Shown piece by piece: positions 8,054 through 16,598 of a stretch of 64,000 bases of DNA. Source of the DNA: Azorhizobium oxalatiphilum. Lineage in GTDB: Bacteria > Pseudomonadota > Alphaproteobacteria > Rhizobiales > Xanthobacteraceae. The stretch's first letter is position 1. Each line of letters opens with the position of its first letter. The stretch lies in contig NZ_BMCT01000004.1 in assembly GCF_014635325.1 (NCBI RefSeq), positions 372,001-436,000 of the forward strand. The letters are read 5' to 3'. A program made the translations under genes and the position numbers. The notes under the pieces were generated by a model. The model was not told the DNA's origin, made no database searches, and saw nothing but the letters and a program-made list of their open reading frames with translations.

Positions 8054-9208
8054 ATGCAGCAGTTTCATCGGGGCTGGCCCCGCCGTCTGATTGTCGCGGC
8101 CGTGCTTGCATTCATCGCGCCCGCCACGGCGCGGGCAGCGGAGCCGGAAAACGCCGGCAGCCATGCGGCCACCACCGCGCTGCCCTTCAAGGTCTCCGCC
8201 GTCGCCAGCTTCGATACGCCCTGGGCCATAGCCTTCCTCGATGCCACGCGCATGCTGGTGACGGAGAAGCCCGGCAAGCTCTGGCTGGTCAGCACCTCGG
8301 GCGAGAAGGTCGAGGTCACGGGCGTGCCGAAGGTCACGTATGGCGGCCAGAACGGCCTGCTGGACGTGACGCCGGCACCGGACTTCGCCACGTCCGGCCA
8401 GATCTATCTCACCTACGTTGAGCCCGGCGACAGCGCCAGCGGCCTCGCGCTCGCCCGCGCCCGTCTGGTGCGCGAAGGCACTTCCGCCCGGCTCGATGGC
8501 CTCGCTGTGATCTGGCGGCAGTTGCCCAAGGTCAACGGCATCCAGCCCGGCGGCATCATCGCTTTCACGCCGGATGGGAAGCACCTTTTCCTCACCTCCG
8601 GCGATCGCGGCCGCGCCGCCAGCGCGCAGGATCCGGACAGCGCGCTGGGCAAGCTCGTGCGGCTCAATCTCGATGGCACCACCCCGTCGGACAATCCCAT
8701 GGCCGGGCAGGGCGGGGTGAAGGCGCAGACATGGAGCCTCGGCCACCGCAATCCCTACGGCCTCGCCTTCGCCGCTGACGGCAAGCTGTGGATGCACGAG
8801 ATGGGACCACGCGGCGGGGATGAGCTGAACCTCATCCTGCCCGGCAAGAACTATGGCTGGCCGCTGGTCTCCAACGGCGACAACTATAGCGGCACCCCCA
8901 TCCCCCGCCACACCACGCGGCCGGATCTGGAAGGCCCGAAGCTCTACTGGACCCCGGTCATCGCCCCCGCCGGGCTCGCCTTCTACGAGAGCACGCTGTT
9001 TCCCCAGTGGCGCGGCTCGGCGCTGATCGGCGGCCTGAAGGTGCGCGCTTTGGTGCGCGTGACCTTCGGAGCCGATGGCACGCCGCACGAAAGCGACCGC
9101 TGGCAGATGGAGGGGCGCATCCGCGACGTGGCGGTGGCGCCCGATGGGGCGGTCTGGCTGATCGAGGACCGCGATCCCGGCCGCCTGCTGCGCCTTACGC
9201 CGAAATGA
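8054..9208 (+). CDS. Secreted PQQ-dependent sugar dehydrogenase (YliI/GSDH family)
   Basis: A 384-residue exported beta-propeller protein. The start at 8054 has GAAGGAG upstream and yields the signal peptide RRLIVAAVLAFIAPATARA ending in an AxA site. The mature protein holds the glucose/sorbosone dehydrogenase signatures FDTPWAIAFLDATRML, VTYGGQNGLLDVTP, LTSGDRG and LGHRNPYGLAFAADGKLWMH, followed by EMGPRGGDELNLILPGKNYG. Family members such as soluble aldose sugar dehydrogenase oxidise sugars in the periplasm using PQQ and pass electrons to the respiratory chain. No PQQ biosynthesis gene is nearby. It converges on the GGDEF protein gene with about 20 bp between the stop codons. Confidence 0.9.
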   Translation: MQQFHRGWPRRLIVAAVLAFIAPATARAAEPENAGSHAATTALPFKVSAVASFDTPWAIAFLDATRMLVTEKPGKLWLVSTSGEKVEVTGVPKVTYGGQNGLLDVTPAPDFATSGQIYLTYVEPGDSASGLALARARLVREGTSARLDGLAVIWRQLPKVNGIQPGGIIAFTPDGKHLFLTSGDRGRAASAQDPDSALGKLVRLNLDGTTPSDNPMAGQGGVKAQTWSLGHRNPYGLAFAADGKLWMHEMGPRGGDELNLILPGKNYGWPLVSNGDNYSGTPIPRHTTRPDLEGPKLYWTPVIAPAGLAFYESTLFPQWRGSALIGGLKVRALVRVTFGADGTPHESDRWQMEGRIRDVAVAPDGAVWLIEDRDPGRLLRLTPK

Positions 9209-9227
9209 GTCTCCCGCGCGGCAAGGG

Positions 9228-10796
9228 TCAGTGCAGGCGGGCGCGATCCGCATCGGCAGGGGGGGCGTCGGCGACCGGCGGCTGGGCGGTCTCCGCCGTC
9301 GCGAAGGCCACACGGTTGCGGCCCTGCTCCTTGGCCCGGTTCAGGGCGTCGGTGGCGGTGGCGATCAGTTGCCCGGCCAGCCCCGGTTCCGTGGGGCGGA
9401 GAGTGACCACGCCGAGGCTCGCCGTCACCATCATCTCCGGCCGGCTGGCCTGTTCCTGCACCGCAAGGCGGATGTGCTCCGCCATGTCGCGCGCGCCGGC
9501 AGCGTCGGTGTCGGGCAGGATGGTGACGAAGGCCTCCCCCTCATAGCGCGCGGGGATGTCATTGGCCCGGCGCAGGCAGGCGGCGATGCTGCGCGCGACG
9601 GATTTGAGCACCTCGTCGCCACGGGTATGGCCGAAACGGTCGTTGATCAGGCGCAGGCGGTCCACATCGATCATGATGAGGGACAGCGGGCTGCGGGTGC
9701 GCACGGCGCGGTCCCATTCCCGCGCGATGGTTTCGTCGAAGCGGCGGCGGTTGGGGATGCCGGTCAGTTCGTCGGTGATGGAGAGGCGCGCGAGGCTTTC
9801 CTCCAGCGCCGCCCGGCGGATCAGCTCGCGGCGCAGGGTGATGGCCGCGACCATCACGCCGCAGCACAACAGCAGGGTGGCGACAGCCGTGGTAACGGCC
9901 CGGTGCCACCATTCGTCCAGCAGGCCGCCGACGCTGAAGCCGGCGACCACGATGAGGGGAAAGCCCTCGATATGCTGGAAGGTGTAGAAGCGCTCAACGC
10001 CGTCGATCTGGGCGGTGCCGATGAAGGAGCCGCTGGTCTGCGAGACGAAGCGGCGGAAGTTGCCGCTCTTGGCCACGTTGAGCCCCATGTCGCCGGACGG
10101 CCCCTGCGCGGGCTGGCGGACGACGACGATGCCGTCCTCCCGCAGCAGCGTGAGCGCATCTTCCGGATCCTTGTCCATGGCGGAGAACAGGTCGTCCACA
10201 TAGGTCAGGCGGATGGCAATGGCGACGACGCCCGCGAAGCGGCCGTCCGGCCCGTTGAAGCGGCGGGACAGCATCATGCTGGGCGCGCCCCGCTCCAGCC
10301 GGCTCAGATGGGGCGGGGAGACGAACACGCCGGTGTCGGGATGCTCCTCGTGAACCCGAAAATAGTCCTGATGGGCAAAATTGCCGGTGGCGGTGCCCGA
10401 GGCGATGTCGGAATCGGCGATGACGGCGCCGTCGCTGCCGAGCACGATCATGTGCCCGCCGTTGCCGCGCGTTGAGCGTTTCACCAGCCGCCGGAGGGCG
10501 TCGTCGCTGCGGGTGAAGGCAGGATCCTGAAGCGTCTCCGCCACTTCGTCGAGCAGGGTGGCCGACACCTCGAAATGGCGCTGGATGTCGCGCGCCATGG
10601 TGTGGACGAGGTTGTTGCCGGCGCGCTCCGCCTGCACCCAGGTGTCGAGGCTGCCCTGCCGGATGTTGAGGGCGATGATGAGGGCGAAAACCACGCAGAA
10701 TACCGCGCCGGCAATCACCACCAGCCGGGCGATCCTTGGCAGGTTGAGGGCCTGCATCGTCTTTTCGCCACCCCCTGGCGGCACCGAAGCGTTCAT
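9228..10796 (-). CDS. Membrane sensor protein with degenerate GGDEF domain
   Basis: About 522 residues from the ATG at 10796; 10757 is an alternative start with a GGGGGTGG upstream. An N-terminal transmembrane helix (ARLVVIAGAVFCVVFALIIAL) precedes a periplasmic dCache-like sensor with AHQDYFRVHEEHPDTGVFVS, then a second transmembrane helix (AVATLLLCCGVMVAAIT). The C-terminal GGDEF domain begins SITDELTGIPNRRRFDE. The active-site loop reads YEGEAF (418-423) instead of YGG[DE]EF: one glycine is Glu and the fourth motif residue is Ala. The allosteric I-site RxxD is intact (RAND, 410-413). It may therefore be inactive as a diguanylate cyclase and work as a c-di-GMP receptor; that is an inference. 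The periplasmic ligand is unknown. Confidence 0.85.
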   Translation of the reverse strand: MNASVPPGGGEKTMQALNLPRIARLVVIAGAVFCVVFALIIALNIRQGSLDTWVQAERAGNNLVHTMARDIQRHFEVSATLLDEVAETLQDPAFTRSDDALRRLVKRSTRGNGGHMIVLGSDGAVIADSDIASGTATGNFAHQDYFRVHEEHPDTGVFVSPPHLSRLERGAPSMMLSRRFNGPDGRFAGVVAIAIRLTYVDDLFSAMDKDPEDALTLLREDGIVVVRQPAQGPSGDMGLNVAKSGNFRRFVSQTSGSFIGTAQIDGVERFYTFQHIEGFPLIVVAGFSVGGLLDEWWHRAVTTAVATLLLCCGVMVAAITLRRELIRRAALEESLARLSITDELTGIPNRRRFDETIAREWDRAVRTRSPLSLIMIDVDRLRLINDRFGHTRGDEVLKSVARSIAACLRRANDIPARYEGEAFVTILPDTDAAGARDMAEHIRLAVQEQASRPEMMVTASLGVVTLRPTEPGLAGQLIATATDALNRAKEQGRNRVAFATAETAQPPVADAPPADADRARLH

Positions 10797-10832
10797 TGCA
10801 CCTCGCGAGGCTCCCGTATCGGTCCCATGCCG

Positions 10833-10945
10833 GAGCACGTCTGGCTCTGATTGCTTCCCAATCCAAGCCGCAAAACGGTCCCCATCCAAGTTTTATGAGA
10901 CGGATATGCGGATCAGATTGTTTCAATCTGATCCGATCCGGCTCC
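10833..10945. repeat. Dispersed intergenic palindromic repeat (copy 1)
   Basis: The gap contains GAGCACGTCTGGCTCTGATTG, related to the copies at 14046, 37690 and 44950. It also holds a hairpin, GGATCAGATTG (10910-10920) and CAATCTGATCC (10924-10934), followed by GATCCGGCTC, matching the module at 52676-52710. No coding potential is seen here. Confidence 0.7.
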
Positions 10946-11050
10946 CGGGCATGGCGACCGTCAGTTGGCCAACATCCGCATCATGTCTGAAATTACACTA
11001 AAGTGGCCGCTCCGCATCCGCGCGGGCAAAACCTCGGGAATCCACGTTTT

Positions 11051-11842
11051 TCAATTCCCGTTGAGCGCAGCGAGTATCACCACCCGCCGCCCGCTGGGCG
11101 TGGTTTCCACCCGGACGTCCGTGCCGTAGAGCGCGCTGAGGCGTTCGGAGGTCAGCAGGTCGGCGGTGGGGCCGCAGGTGCAGCCGCCCGATTCGAGAAT
11201 GGCCACCTGATCGGCCACGGCGAAGGCCTGCTCGGGCTCGTGGGTGGAGACGAGAACCGCGAAGCCCTGATCCGCCAGAGCACGGATGCGGCCGAGCACC
11301 AGCGCCCTGTTGCCGAGATCGAGGCTGGCGGTGGGTTCGTCCATGACGATGATCCGCGCCTCCTGCGCCAGAGCGCGGGCGATGAGGGCCAACTGGCGCT
11401 GGCCACCGGAGATTCGCAGGGCATCGCGCTGTGCCAGTCCGGCGATGCCGAGCGTTGCGAGCGCCGCCATGGCGATCTCCGCATCCGCCGCGCGCGGCGC
11501 GGCGAACGCACCGAGATGCGCCGTGCGCCCCATCAGCACGAGGTCCAGCACCGTGTAGGCGAAATCGCCCGCATAGGCCTGCGGGACATAGGCCATGAGG
11601 CGGGCGGCTTCCGGGCGTGACAGGCCGGACAGATCCCGTCCGCTGGCCGTCACCGTGCCGCCGATGGACGGGAGCAGGCCAAGCAGGGTCTTGAACAGCG
11701 TGGTCTTGCCGATGCCGTTCGGCCCCAGCAGGCAAGTGACGCTGCCGGCGTGAAGGGCAAGGTCGATGCCGGCGGCGATCGGCGTGCGGTCATAGCCGAT
11801 GGCAAGGGCGTGGGCGGCCAGGAGGGGGGTGGGCGCGCTCAT
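11051..11842 (-). CDS. FecE/FepC-type ABC transporter ATP-binding protein (probable molybdate/tungstate or metal uptake)
   Basis: This 263-residue cytoplasmic ATPase has Walker A GPNGIGKTT, the Q-loop in AYVPQAYAG, the ABC signature RISGGQRQLALIARAL, Walker B IIVMDEPTASLDL and the H-loop STHEPEQ. The family powers FecCD-type importers for iron complexes, cobalamin or, in MolBCA-like systems, molybdate. It overlaps the permease gene by 4 bp and is the last gene of a binding protein-permease-ATPase operon. The nearby DUF2478, DUF2325 and ModE-like genes with ModE-type boxes make molybdate or tungstate the best guess for the substrate. A siderophore cannot be excluded. Confidence 0.9.
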   Translation of the reverse strand: MSAPTPLLAAHALAIGYDRTPIAAGIDLALHAGSVTCLLGPNGIGKTTLFKTLLGLLPSIGGTVTASGRDLSGLSRPEAARLMAYVPQAYAGDFAYTVLDLVLMGRTAHLGAFAAPRAADAEIAMAALATLGIAGLAQRDALRISGGQRQLALIARALAQEARIIVMDEPTASLDLGNRALVLGRIRALADQGFAVLVSTHEPEQAFAVADQVAILESGGCTCGPTADLLTSERLSALYGTDVRVETTPSGRRVVILAALNGN

Positions 11843-12846
11843 GACAGCCGCCGCCTCCGGCCGCGGGCCAGCAGCCAGACAAAGATGGGGCCGCCGATGA
11901 GGGCGGTGAGCACGCCAAGCGGAATCTCGATCCGCGCCGCCGTGCGGGCGAGCGTATCCACGCCCACCATGAAGGCGCCGCCCAGCAGGATGGAAGCGGG
12001 CAGAAGCCGATCGAAGCGCGGCCCCACCAGCAGTCGCGCCATGTGCGGCACCATCAGCCCTACCCAGCCGATGACGCCCGAGATGGCCACCACGCTGGCG
12101 GTGACGAGGGTGGCGGCGGCGATCACCACCGCCCGCAGCCGGACCACGTTGATGCCCAGCGCCCGCGCTTCGTCATCGCCCAGCGAGAGCACCCCGATGC
12201 GCCAGCGCAACAGCAGCAGGGGCAGAAGGCCGATCAGGACGGCGGGAAGCACGGCCAGCACGTCCCCCGGCTTTACCCCCGCGAGGCTGCCCAGCAGCCA
12301 GAAGGTGATGGCGGGCAACTGGTCGTAGGGGTCGGCCAGCACCTTCACCAGCGAGATGGCGGCGCCCGCCAGCGCGCCGATGACGATGCCGGCGAGTACC
12401 AGCACCAGCACATCGCCGCCGCCCCGCAGCGCGCGGGCCAGCGCCACCACGGCCAGCACCGTCACCATCCCGCCGCCGAAGCCGATGATCTGGATCAGCG
12501 CCACGGGCAGGCCGAGCAGAATGCCGACCACCGCGCCGAGCCCGGCGCCGGTGGATACGCCGAGAATGTCCGGCGAGACGAGCGGATTGCGGAACAGGCT
12601 CTGATAGGCCGCGCCCGCCGCTGCCAGCGCCGCGCCCACCAGAACGGCTGCGAGAATGCGGGGCAGGCGGATGTTGAACAGCACCGTGTCCACCGTGCCG
12701 CCCGCCGCTCCGGTGAGCCGGCGGCCGAGCGCGGAGAGCACCTCCAGCGGCGGGATGCGGTAGGGGCCGAGGGAGGCCGCCAGCAGCACCATGGCCAGCA
12801 GGAGGAGGCCGAGCAGGACGAGGACCGGGCCGGTGCGTGGCGCCAT
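11839..12846 (-). CDS. FecCD-family ABC transporter permease
   Basis: This 335-residue protein has about ten transmembrane segments as in BtuC/FecCD/MolB. Family segments are FNIRLPRILAAVLVGAALAA, AAYQSLFRNPLVSPDILGVS and GVIGWVGLMVPHMARLLVGP, with the coupling region around LGDDEARALGINV. It lies 3 bp from the binding-protein gene and overlaps the ATPase gene. Permeases of this family import large chelates or, in MolB, molybdate. The molybdenum-related neighbourhood favours the latter, as an inference. Confidence 0.92.
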   Translation of the reverse strand: MAPRTGPVLVLLGLLLLAMVLLAASLGPYRIPPLEVLSALGRRLTGAAGGTVDTVLFNIRLPRILAAVLVGAALAAAGAAYQSLFRNPLVSPDILGVSTGAGLGAVVGILLGLPVALIQIIGFGGGMVTVLAVVALARALRGGGDVLVLVLAGIVIGALAGAAISLVKVLADPYDQLPAITFWLLGSLAGVKPGDVLAVLPAVLIGLLPLLLLRWRIGVLSLGDDEARALGINVVRLRAVVIAAATLVTASVVAISGVIGWVGLMVPHMARLLVGPRFDRLLPASILLGGAFMVGVDTLARTAARIEIPLGVLTALIGGPIFVWLLARGRRRRLS

Positions 12847-12849
12847 GGC

Positions 12850-13893
12850 TCAGGGGGCCGTGCCGGCCAGCAGGCGGTCGAGTTCGGCGTCGGTGAGGCT
12901 CACTTGATAGAACTGGCTGTAGAAGCGACGCACCTGATCCTTCAGCTCGCCGGGGGCGGCCTGCGGATAAAGCGTGTGCAGCAGCCAGACGAGGCCGACG
13001 AGGCGGTTCACCGAAGGCGGGAAGTCGATGAAGCCGTAAGGTAGGTTCGGGCTGAGAAAGACCCGCCCGGTCTTCACCGCCGGCACCGGCTGCCAGGTGG
13101 GCTTCTGCGCCAGGCTGTCGAAGAAGGCGCGGTCGAGGGTGATGATGGTATCCGGCGCCCAGGCGATCACCTGCTCCGGCGAGGTGGTGACGAGGCCGCC
13201 CTTCTCGCGCAGGCCGTCGACCACGTTCACGGCTCCGACCTGCTCGATGATCTCGGTGGTGATGGAACCCCGCGCGCCGCTTTCCAGCCCCTCGCTGCCG
13301 CGGGCGAAATAGACGCGGGGGCGCTTGTCGGCGGGCACCTTGGCGAGGGTCGTATCCACCGCGCCGAAGATGGCTTCCGCCGCCTGCGCCAGTTCCTCGC
13401 CGCGCGCCTTCGCGCCGAGGATGTCGCCCACGAGGCGAAGGGCTGCGGGCGTGCTGGCGAAGCGGCCGTCGATGAGCAGATAGGGGATGCCGGTCTGCTG
13501 CTGCACCCGGTCGGCCAGCGAGCGGTAGGTGTCGTTCAGGGTGCCGAAATCGATGATGAGGTCCGGCTTGTCCGCCAGCAGGCGCTCCAGATTGAGCGTG
13601 TCGCCCCGTCCGGTGAGGCGGCCGAGTTCCGGCAGGTCACGCACGGCGGGCAGCAGGAAGGGCTTTTCCGCCGGGCGGGGCGCGCGGGTCCATCCGATCA
13701 GGGTCTGCGGCGCCACCGTATAGACCAGCACGGAGGCCGGCGGACCGGCGGCGAAGACGCGGGTGACATGGTCCGGAATCTCCACCTGCCTGCCGGCCGA
13801 ATCCGTGACCATGCGGGCCGTCGCCGGTGTCGCCGCGAAGGCGAGCAGCAGGGCCAGCAGGGTCAGCAGATTCACAGAGCGTGGCACACGCAT
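12850..13893 (-). CDS. Periplasmic binding protein of the FecCD-type transporter (cluster A-II)
   Basis: About 347 residues. The ATG at 13893 is chosen because it gives a signal peptide (RSVNLLTLLALLLAFAATPATA); the longer reading frame adds low-complexity sequence from the upstream repeat. The mature protein has DSAGRQVEIPDHVTRVFAAG, the usual opening of FecB/BtuF/MolA-like proteins, then LLADKPDLIIDFG and YGFIDFPPSVNRLVGLVWLL. The last segment, near the C-terminus, resembles the FecB-like proteins seen beside DUF2478 and ModE genes. The ligand is probably an oxyanion or metal chelate; molybdate or tungstate is favoured by context only. Confidence 0.85.
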   Translation of the reverse strand: MRVPRSVNLLTLLALLLAFAATPATARMVTDSAGRQVEIPDHVTRVFAAGPPASVLVYTVAPQTLIGWTRAPRPAEKPFLLPAVRDLPELGRLTGRGDTLNLERLLADKPDLIIDFGTLNDTYRSLADRVQQQTGIPYLLIDGRFASTPAALRLVGDILGAKARGEELAQAAEAIFGAVDTTLAKVPADKRPRVYFARGSEGLESGARGSITTEIIEQVGAVNVVDGLREKGGLVTTSPEQVIAWAPDTIITLDRAFFDSLAQKPTWQPVPAVKTGRVFLSPNLPYGFIDFPPSVNRLVGLVWLLHTLYPQAAPGELKDQVRRFYSQFYQVSLTDAELDRLLAGTAP

Positions 13894-14045
13894 CGCAGGG
13901 ATCCTCGCAGCCTGATCGATATGGCGGATCGGCCCCCTGCATATCGTGCGCAAAGGGGGCGGTCGAGCCGTGCCGGTGGCGCCGGGCGTGGGGCGGTCAG
14001 CCGCAGGCGGGCGCGGCGGATCGGCAGGGGGCGGGGTCGGGCCTG

Positions 14046-14113
14046 GAGCATGTCCGGCTTTGATCGCTCCGCAATCCAAGCGACACGACATTCTCTATCA
14101 AGGCGCTCTAGCG
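14046..14113. repeat. Dispersed intergenic repeat (copy 2)
   Basis: GAGCATGTCCGGCTTTGATC, then GCAATCCAAGC, then ACATTCTCTATCAAGGCG. The first and second parts match the copy at 44950, and the third matches 52645-52660. It lies downstream of the winged-helix gene and upstream of the binding-protein gene. Confidence 0.65.
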
Positions 14114-14449
14114 CCCGTTCCGCAGTTCCGATTCCACGAGATGCTGGAGATCGGCCATGCGCACCAGCTTGAACGGCCGGTAGGGCGTGATCCAGCGGTC
14201 CACCTCGCCGAGGCCTGCCGGAACCAGCGACCAGACCGGGCCGCCATCGTCCATATGGCTTCGCAGCAGGCCGGCGCGCAGCAGCAGCAGCAGGTGAGGT
14301 TCGATGTCGGCGGGCGAGCGGTTGAGGTCGGCGGCCATCTCCTCGACCACGCTGTCGCCCTGCCGCAGCCGGTCGATGATGGCGCGGCGCAAGGGATGGG
14401 CGATCGCATAGAAGGTGCTGCCGTCGGCTGGCTCCAGGGGGTCGTGCAT
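14108..14449 (-). CDS. Small ArsR-like winged-helix protein
   Basis: About 113 residues from the ATG at 14449 (MHDPLEPADGSTFYAIAHPL). A longer frame reaching 14584 would overlap the divergent gene region and is not preferred. Residues 12-80 form an ArsR-type winged helix: FYAIAHPLRRAIIDRLRQGD, then a helix-turn-helix VEEMAADLNRSPADIEPHL and LLLRAGLLRSHMDDGGPVWS as wing. No metal-binding cysteine pair is present. It is divergent from the DUF2325 gene and next to the FecCD transporter, so it may help control the presumed molybdenum genes. Its effector is unknown. Confidence 0.7.
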   Translation of the reverse strand: MHDPLEPADGSTFYAIAHPLRRAIIDRLRQGDSVVEEMAADLNRSPADIEPHLLLLLRAGLLRSHMDDGGPVWSLVPAGLGEVDRWITPYRPFKLVRMADLQHLVESELRNGR

Positions 14450-14639
14450 GAGATGGAATCCGCAGGGCTCACCGGGATGAGCATGACTTAAATTATGTTC
14501 CAATGGATATAACGGTGTCGTCGCTCCGTCCAGTTTGTTTTCATCTGGGCTGCGGCTGCTCGGCACAGCGTCCCAAATCCGCATGGGAATATCGGAACCT
14601 GCCCTTCATATTGACAAAGTGCGCCGAGGTGACGTCAAT

Positions 14640-14663
14640 CGTTATGCACATTTGGATATTACG
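14640..14663. promoter_or_regulatory. Putative ModE box A, upstream of the DUF2325 gene
   Basis: The 24-bp site begins CGTTAT and ends ATTACG, with the CG-to-CG spacing of the ModE consensus (9-bp half-sites around 6 bp). It lies between a TTGACA (14611-14616) and the ribosome binding site GAAGGAGG (14663-14670). A partly degenerate site of the same length lies at 14491-14514 and ends ATATAACG. Confidence 0.5.
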
Positions 14664-14678
14664 AAGGAGGCGGGTGAC

Positions 14679-15935
14679 GTGAACAACAGCCCGGTGCTGC
14701 TGCGCCATTTCGCTGAGCGTGCAGGCATGCTCCCCTCCGCCCGCAAGGGGCTCGCGGAGGACGTGCCGGCCCCGATCGTCACCGGCGAGGGGCGGCGTGA
14801 GCACCTGTGGGAGCTGTCGTCCAACCTGCATTGCTCGATCATCGGCACCTGCCTGTCGACGGCGGATCTGCGCAGCCATTTCGCCAAGCTGAAGGAGCCG
14901 AAGGCGCGCACGGCCTCCGATCATGAGTTGCATAGCCTCGGGGTGATGGCGGCGGGGCGGCGGGATGTTCCGGGCAAGCTGCTCAACAAGCTGCTGGACC
15001 GGCGGCACGAAGGCCACATCCGCCGCTTCGCCAAGGCCCGCTCGGTGGAAGAGGTGCGGGCCCAGTGGCGCGAGTGCCTCGACAAGGGCGACGTGCCGGG
15101 CGCCTACTGGGCGGTGCTGACCCATCCGCACACCGACAGCGCGCTGGTGCGCGAGGTGTTCGGGGACGTGCACATGCTCTCCCATCTGGTGGGCATGTCC
15201 AACCGCGCCGACATCGCCCGCCTGCGGGAACTGGAACGCGATCTCGGCGCCCGCGACGACAAGATCGCCCGTCAGGAAGCCCGCATGCAGGAGATGGCGC
15301 AGGAGCGCTCGGCCCTGCTGCGGGAGGTGGAGCAGCTGCGCATGGATCTGCGCCGTGCGCTGGAGATGGCCGCTGCGCCCGCAGCCGCGCCGGTTCCCGA
15401 GCGCGTGGTGTCGCTGCGCCGCCGCCTCGCCGATGAGCAGGCGCGCACCGCCGCTCTCGCGGAAAAGCTGGCCGCGCGGGATGCCGCGCTGGCGGAAAGC
15501 GCAGCGCGCGCAGAGGCGCAGGACGCGCATGTGACGGCGCTGGAGCAGGAGCTGACGGCGCTGGAAAGCTCAGTCGCCGGCACCGAAACCGCGCCGGAGG
15601 CGACGGAGGCCCTGCTTGAGGGTCGCCGTCTGCTCTATGTGGGCGGTCGCCCCCGTCAGATCGAGCAGGTGCGGGCTCTGGTGGAGGGGCTCGGTGGCGC
15701 GCTCATGGTCCATGACGGCGGCATGGAGGAGAACACCACCTTGCTGCCGGGCCTGATCAGTCAGGCGGACGTGGCGCTCTTCCCGGTGGATTGCGTCAGC
15801 CATCTTGCCTCCACGCAGGTGAAGCGGCTGTGCCGCGATGCGGGCAAGCCCTTCGTGCCGCTGCGCACCTCCGGCCTCGCCAGCTTCGCCGCCGTGCTGC
15901 CGGATCTCGTCGCCCCGCGCGTGGCGGCCGAGTGA
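14679..15935 (+). CDS. DUF2325-domain protein with central coiled coil
   Basis: The GTG at 14679 is chosen because GAAGGAGG lies 8 bp upstream; the frame further upstream runs through the operator region. The 418-residue product has an N-terminal alpha-helical domain (HLWELSSNLHCSIIGTCLS... and ARSVEEVRAQWRECLDKGDV). A long coiled coil follows (about 180-305, for example LRELERDLGARDDKIARQEA). The C-terminal DUF2325 domain begins RRLLYVGGRPRQIEQVRALV and contains GGMEENTTLLPGLISQADV and VDCVSHLAS. DUF2325 has no settled biochemical role but often sits beside molybdenum and nitrogen-fixation genes. Here a ModE-like box precedes it and DUF2478 follows it, so a part in molybdenum or cofactor handling is inferred. 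Confidence 0.8.
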   Translation: MNNSPVLLRHFAERAGMLPSARKGLAEDVPAPIVTGEGRREHLWELSSNLHCSIIGTCLSTADLRSHFAKLKEPKARTASDHELHSLGVMAAGRRDVPGKLLNKLLDRRHEGHIRRFAKARSVEEVRAQWRECLDKGDVPGAYWAVLTHPHTDSALVREVFGDVHMLSHLVGMSNRADIARLRELERDLGARDDKIARQEARMQEMAQERSALLREVEQLRMDLRRALEMAAAPAAAPVPERVVSLRRRLADEQARTAALAEKLAARDAALAESAARAEAQDAHVTALEQELTALESSVAGTETAPEATEALLEGRRLLYVGGRPRQIEQVRALVEGLGGALMVHDGGMEENTTLLPGLISQADVALFPVDCVSHLASTQVKRLCRDAGKPFVPLRTSGLASFAAVLPDLVAPRVAAE

Positions 15936-16005
15936 GGCGTCTGCTTCGCCGCCGGTCGCGGCGGTTGTCCTTCCTTCCACGGGCCTCAGGCCGGGAGACG
16001 AGCTC

Positions 16006-16581
16006 ATGAGCGCTGCCCGCGTGCGTTTCGATGGCGACTGCCAGGTGGCCGCTCTGGTCTATGAGGCCGGGGAGGAGCCAGATGCGCTGCTTTCGGCCTT
16101 TTCCGCTGATCTCACCAACCGGGGCGTGAATGTGCGCGGCGTGTTGCAGGCGCGCGCGGAAGACGGCGCGAGTCTTGCTGACAGCCTGTGCTTTTTTCCC
16201 GGCGGGCCGACCCTGTCCGTGCCCAAATGCGGCACGCGCGCCCATCATAGTCCGGCGCTCTGGTCGGGCGCGCTGCACGCGGCGGAGCGCTTCCTGCTGG
16301 CGGCGGTGGAGGCGCAGCCGGACCTGCTGGTGATCAACCGCTTCGGCGCCGCCGAATGCGCGGGCGGCGGTCTGGTGCCGGTGATCTGCGAGGCGATCAT
16401 GCGGGATGTCCCGGTGCTGGTGCCCGTGCCGTCGTGGCGGTTCACGGACTGGCTGGCCCTGAGCGAGGGTATGACCGTGAAGCTCGCCTGCAACCGCCGG
16501 AGTCTGGAGGGTTGGTGGCGCGGCCTGTCCTGCGTGCCGTTTCCCTCGCTTGCCGACAGCTTCTGTGCGCGGGCGAAATAG
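16006..16581 (+). CDS. DUF2478 protein (molybdenum-associated)
   Basis: The start at 16006 has GGGAGACGAG upstream; the product is 191 residues and cytoplasmic. The DUF2478 pattern is visible: VAALVYEAGEEPDALLSAFS at the N-terminus, LLVINRFGAAECAGGGLVPV in the middle and PVLVPVPSWRFTDWLALSEG near the end. DUF2478 proteins resemble small P-loop enzymes that have lost the canonical Walker A and are commonly encoded next to ModE-like regulators and molybdate transporters. Here the gene lies 70 bp after the DUF2325 gene and before the ModE-like gene. The biochemical role is unknown; the family assignment is from memory of its signature. Confidence 0.75.
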   Translation: MSAARVRFDGDCQVAALVYEAGEEPDALLSAFSADLTNRGVNVRGVLQARAEDGASLADSLCFFPGGPTLSVPKCGTRAHHSPALWSGALHAAERFLLAAVEAQPDLLVINRFGAAECAGGGLVPVICEAIMRDVPVLVPVPSWRFTDWLALSEGMTVKLACNRRSLEGWWRGLSCVPFPSLADSFCARAK

Positions 16582-16598
16582 GCCGGCCACATGTCGGA

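Noticed and set aside
13917-13946. CGATATG/CATATCG inverted repeat before the FecCD-type binding-protein gene as a fourth ModE box
   Set aside because: The arms are perfect but the CG-to-CG span is 30 bp, not 24 bp as in the other three sites; it may still matter but is not counted.
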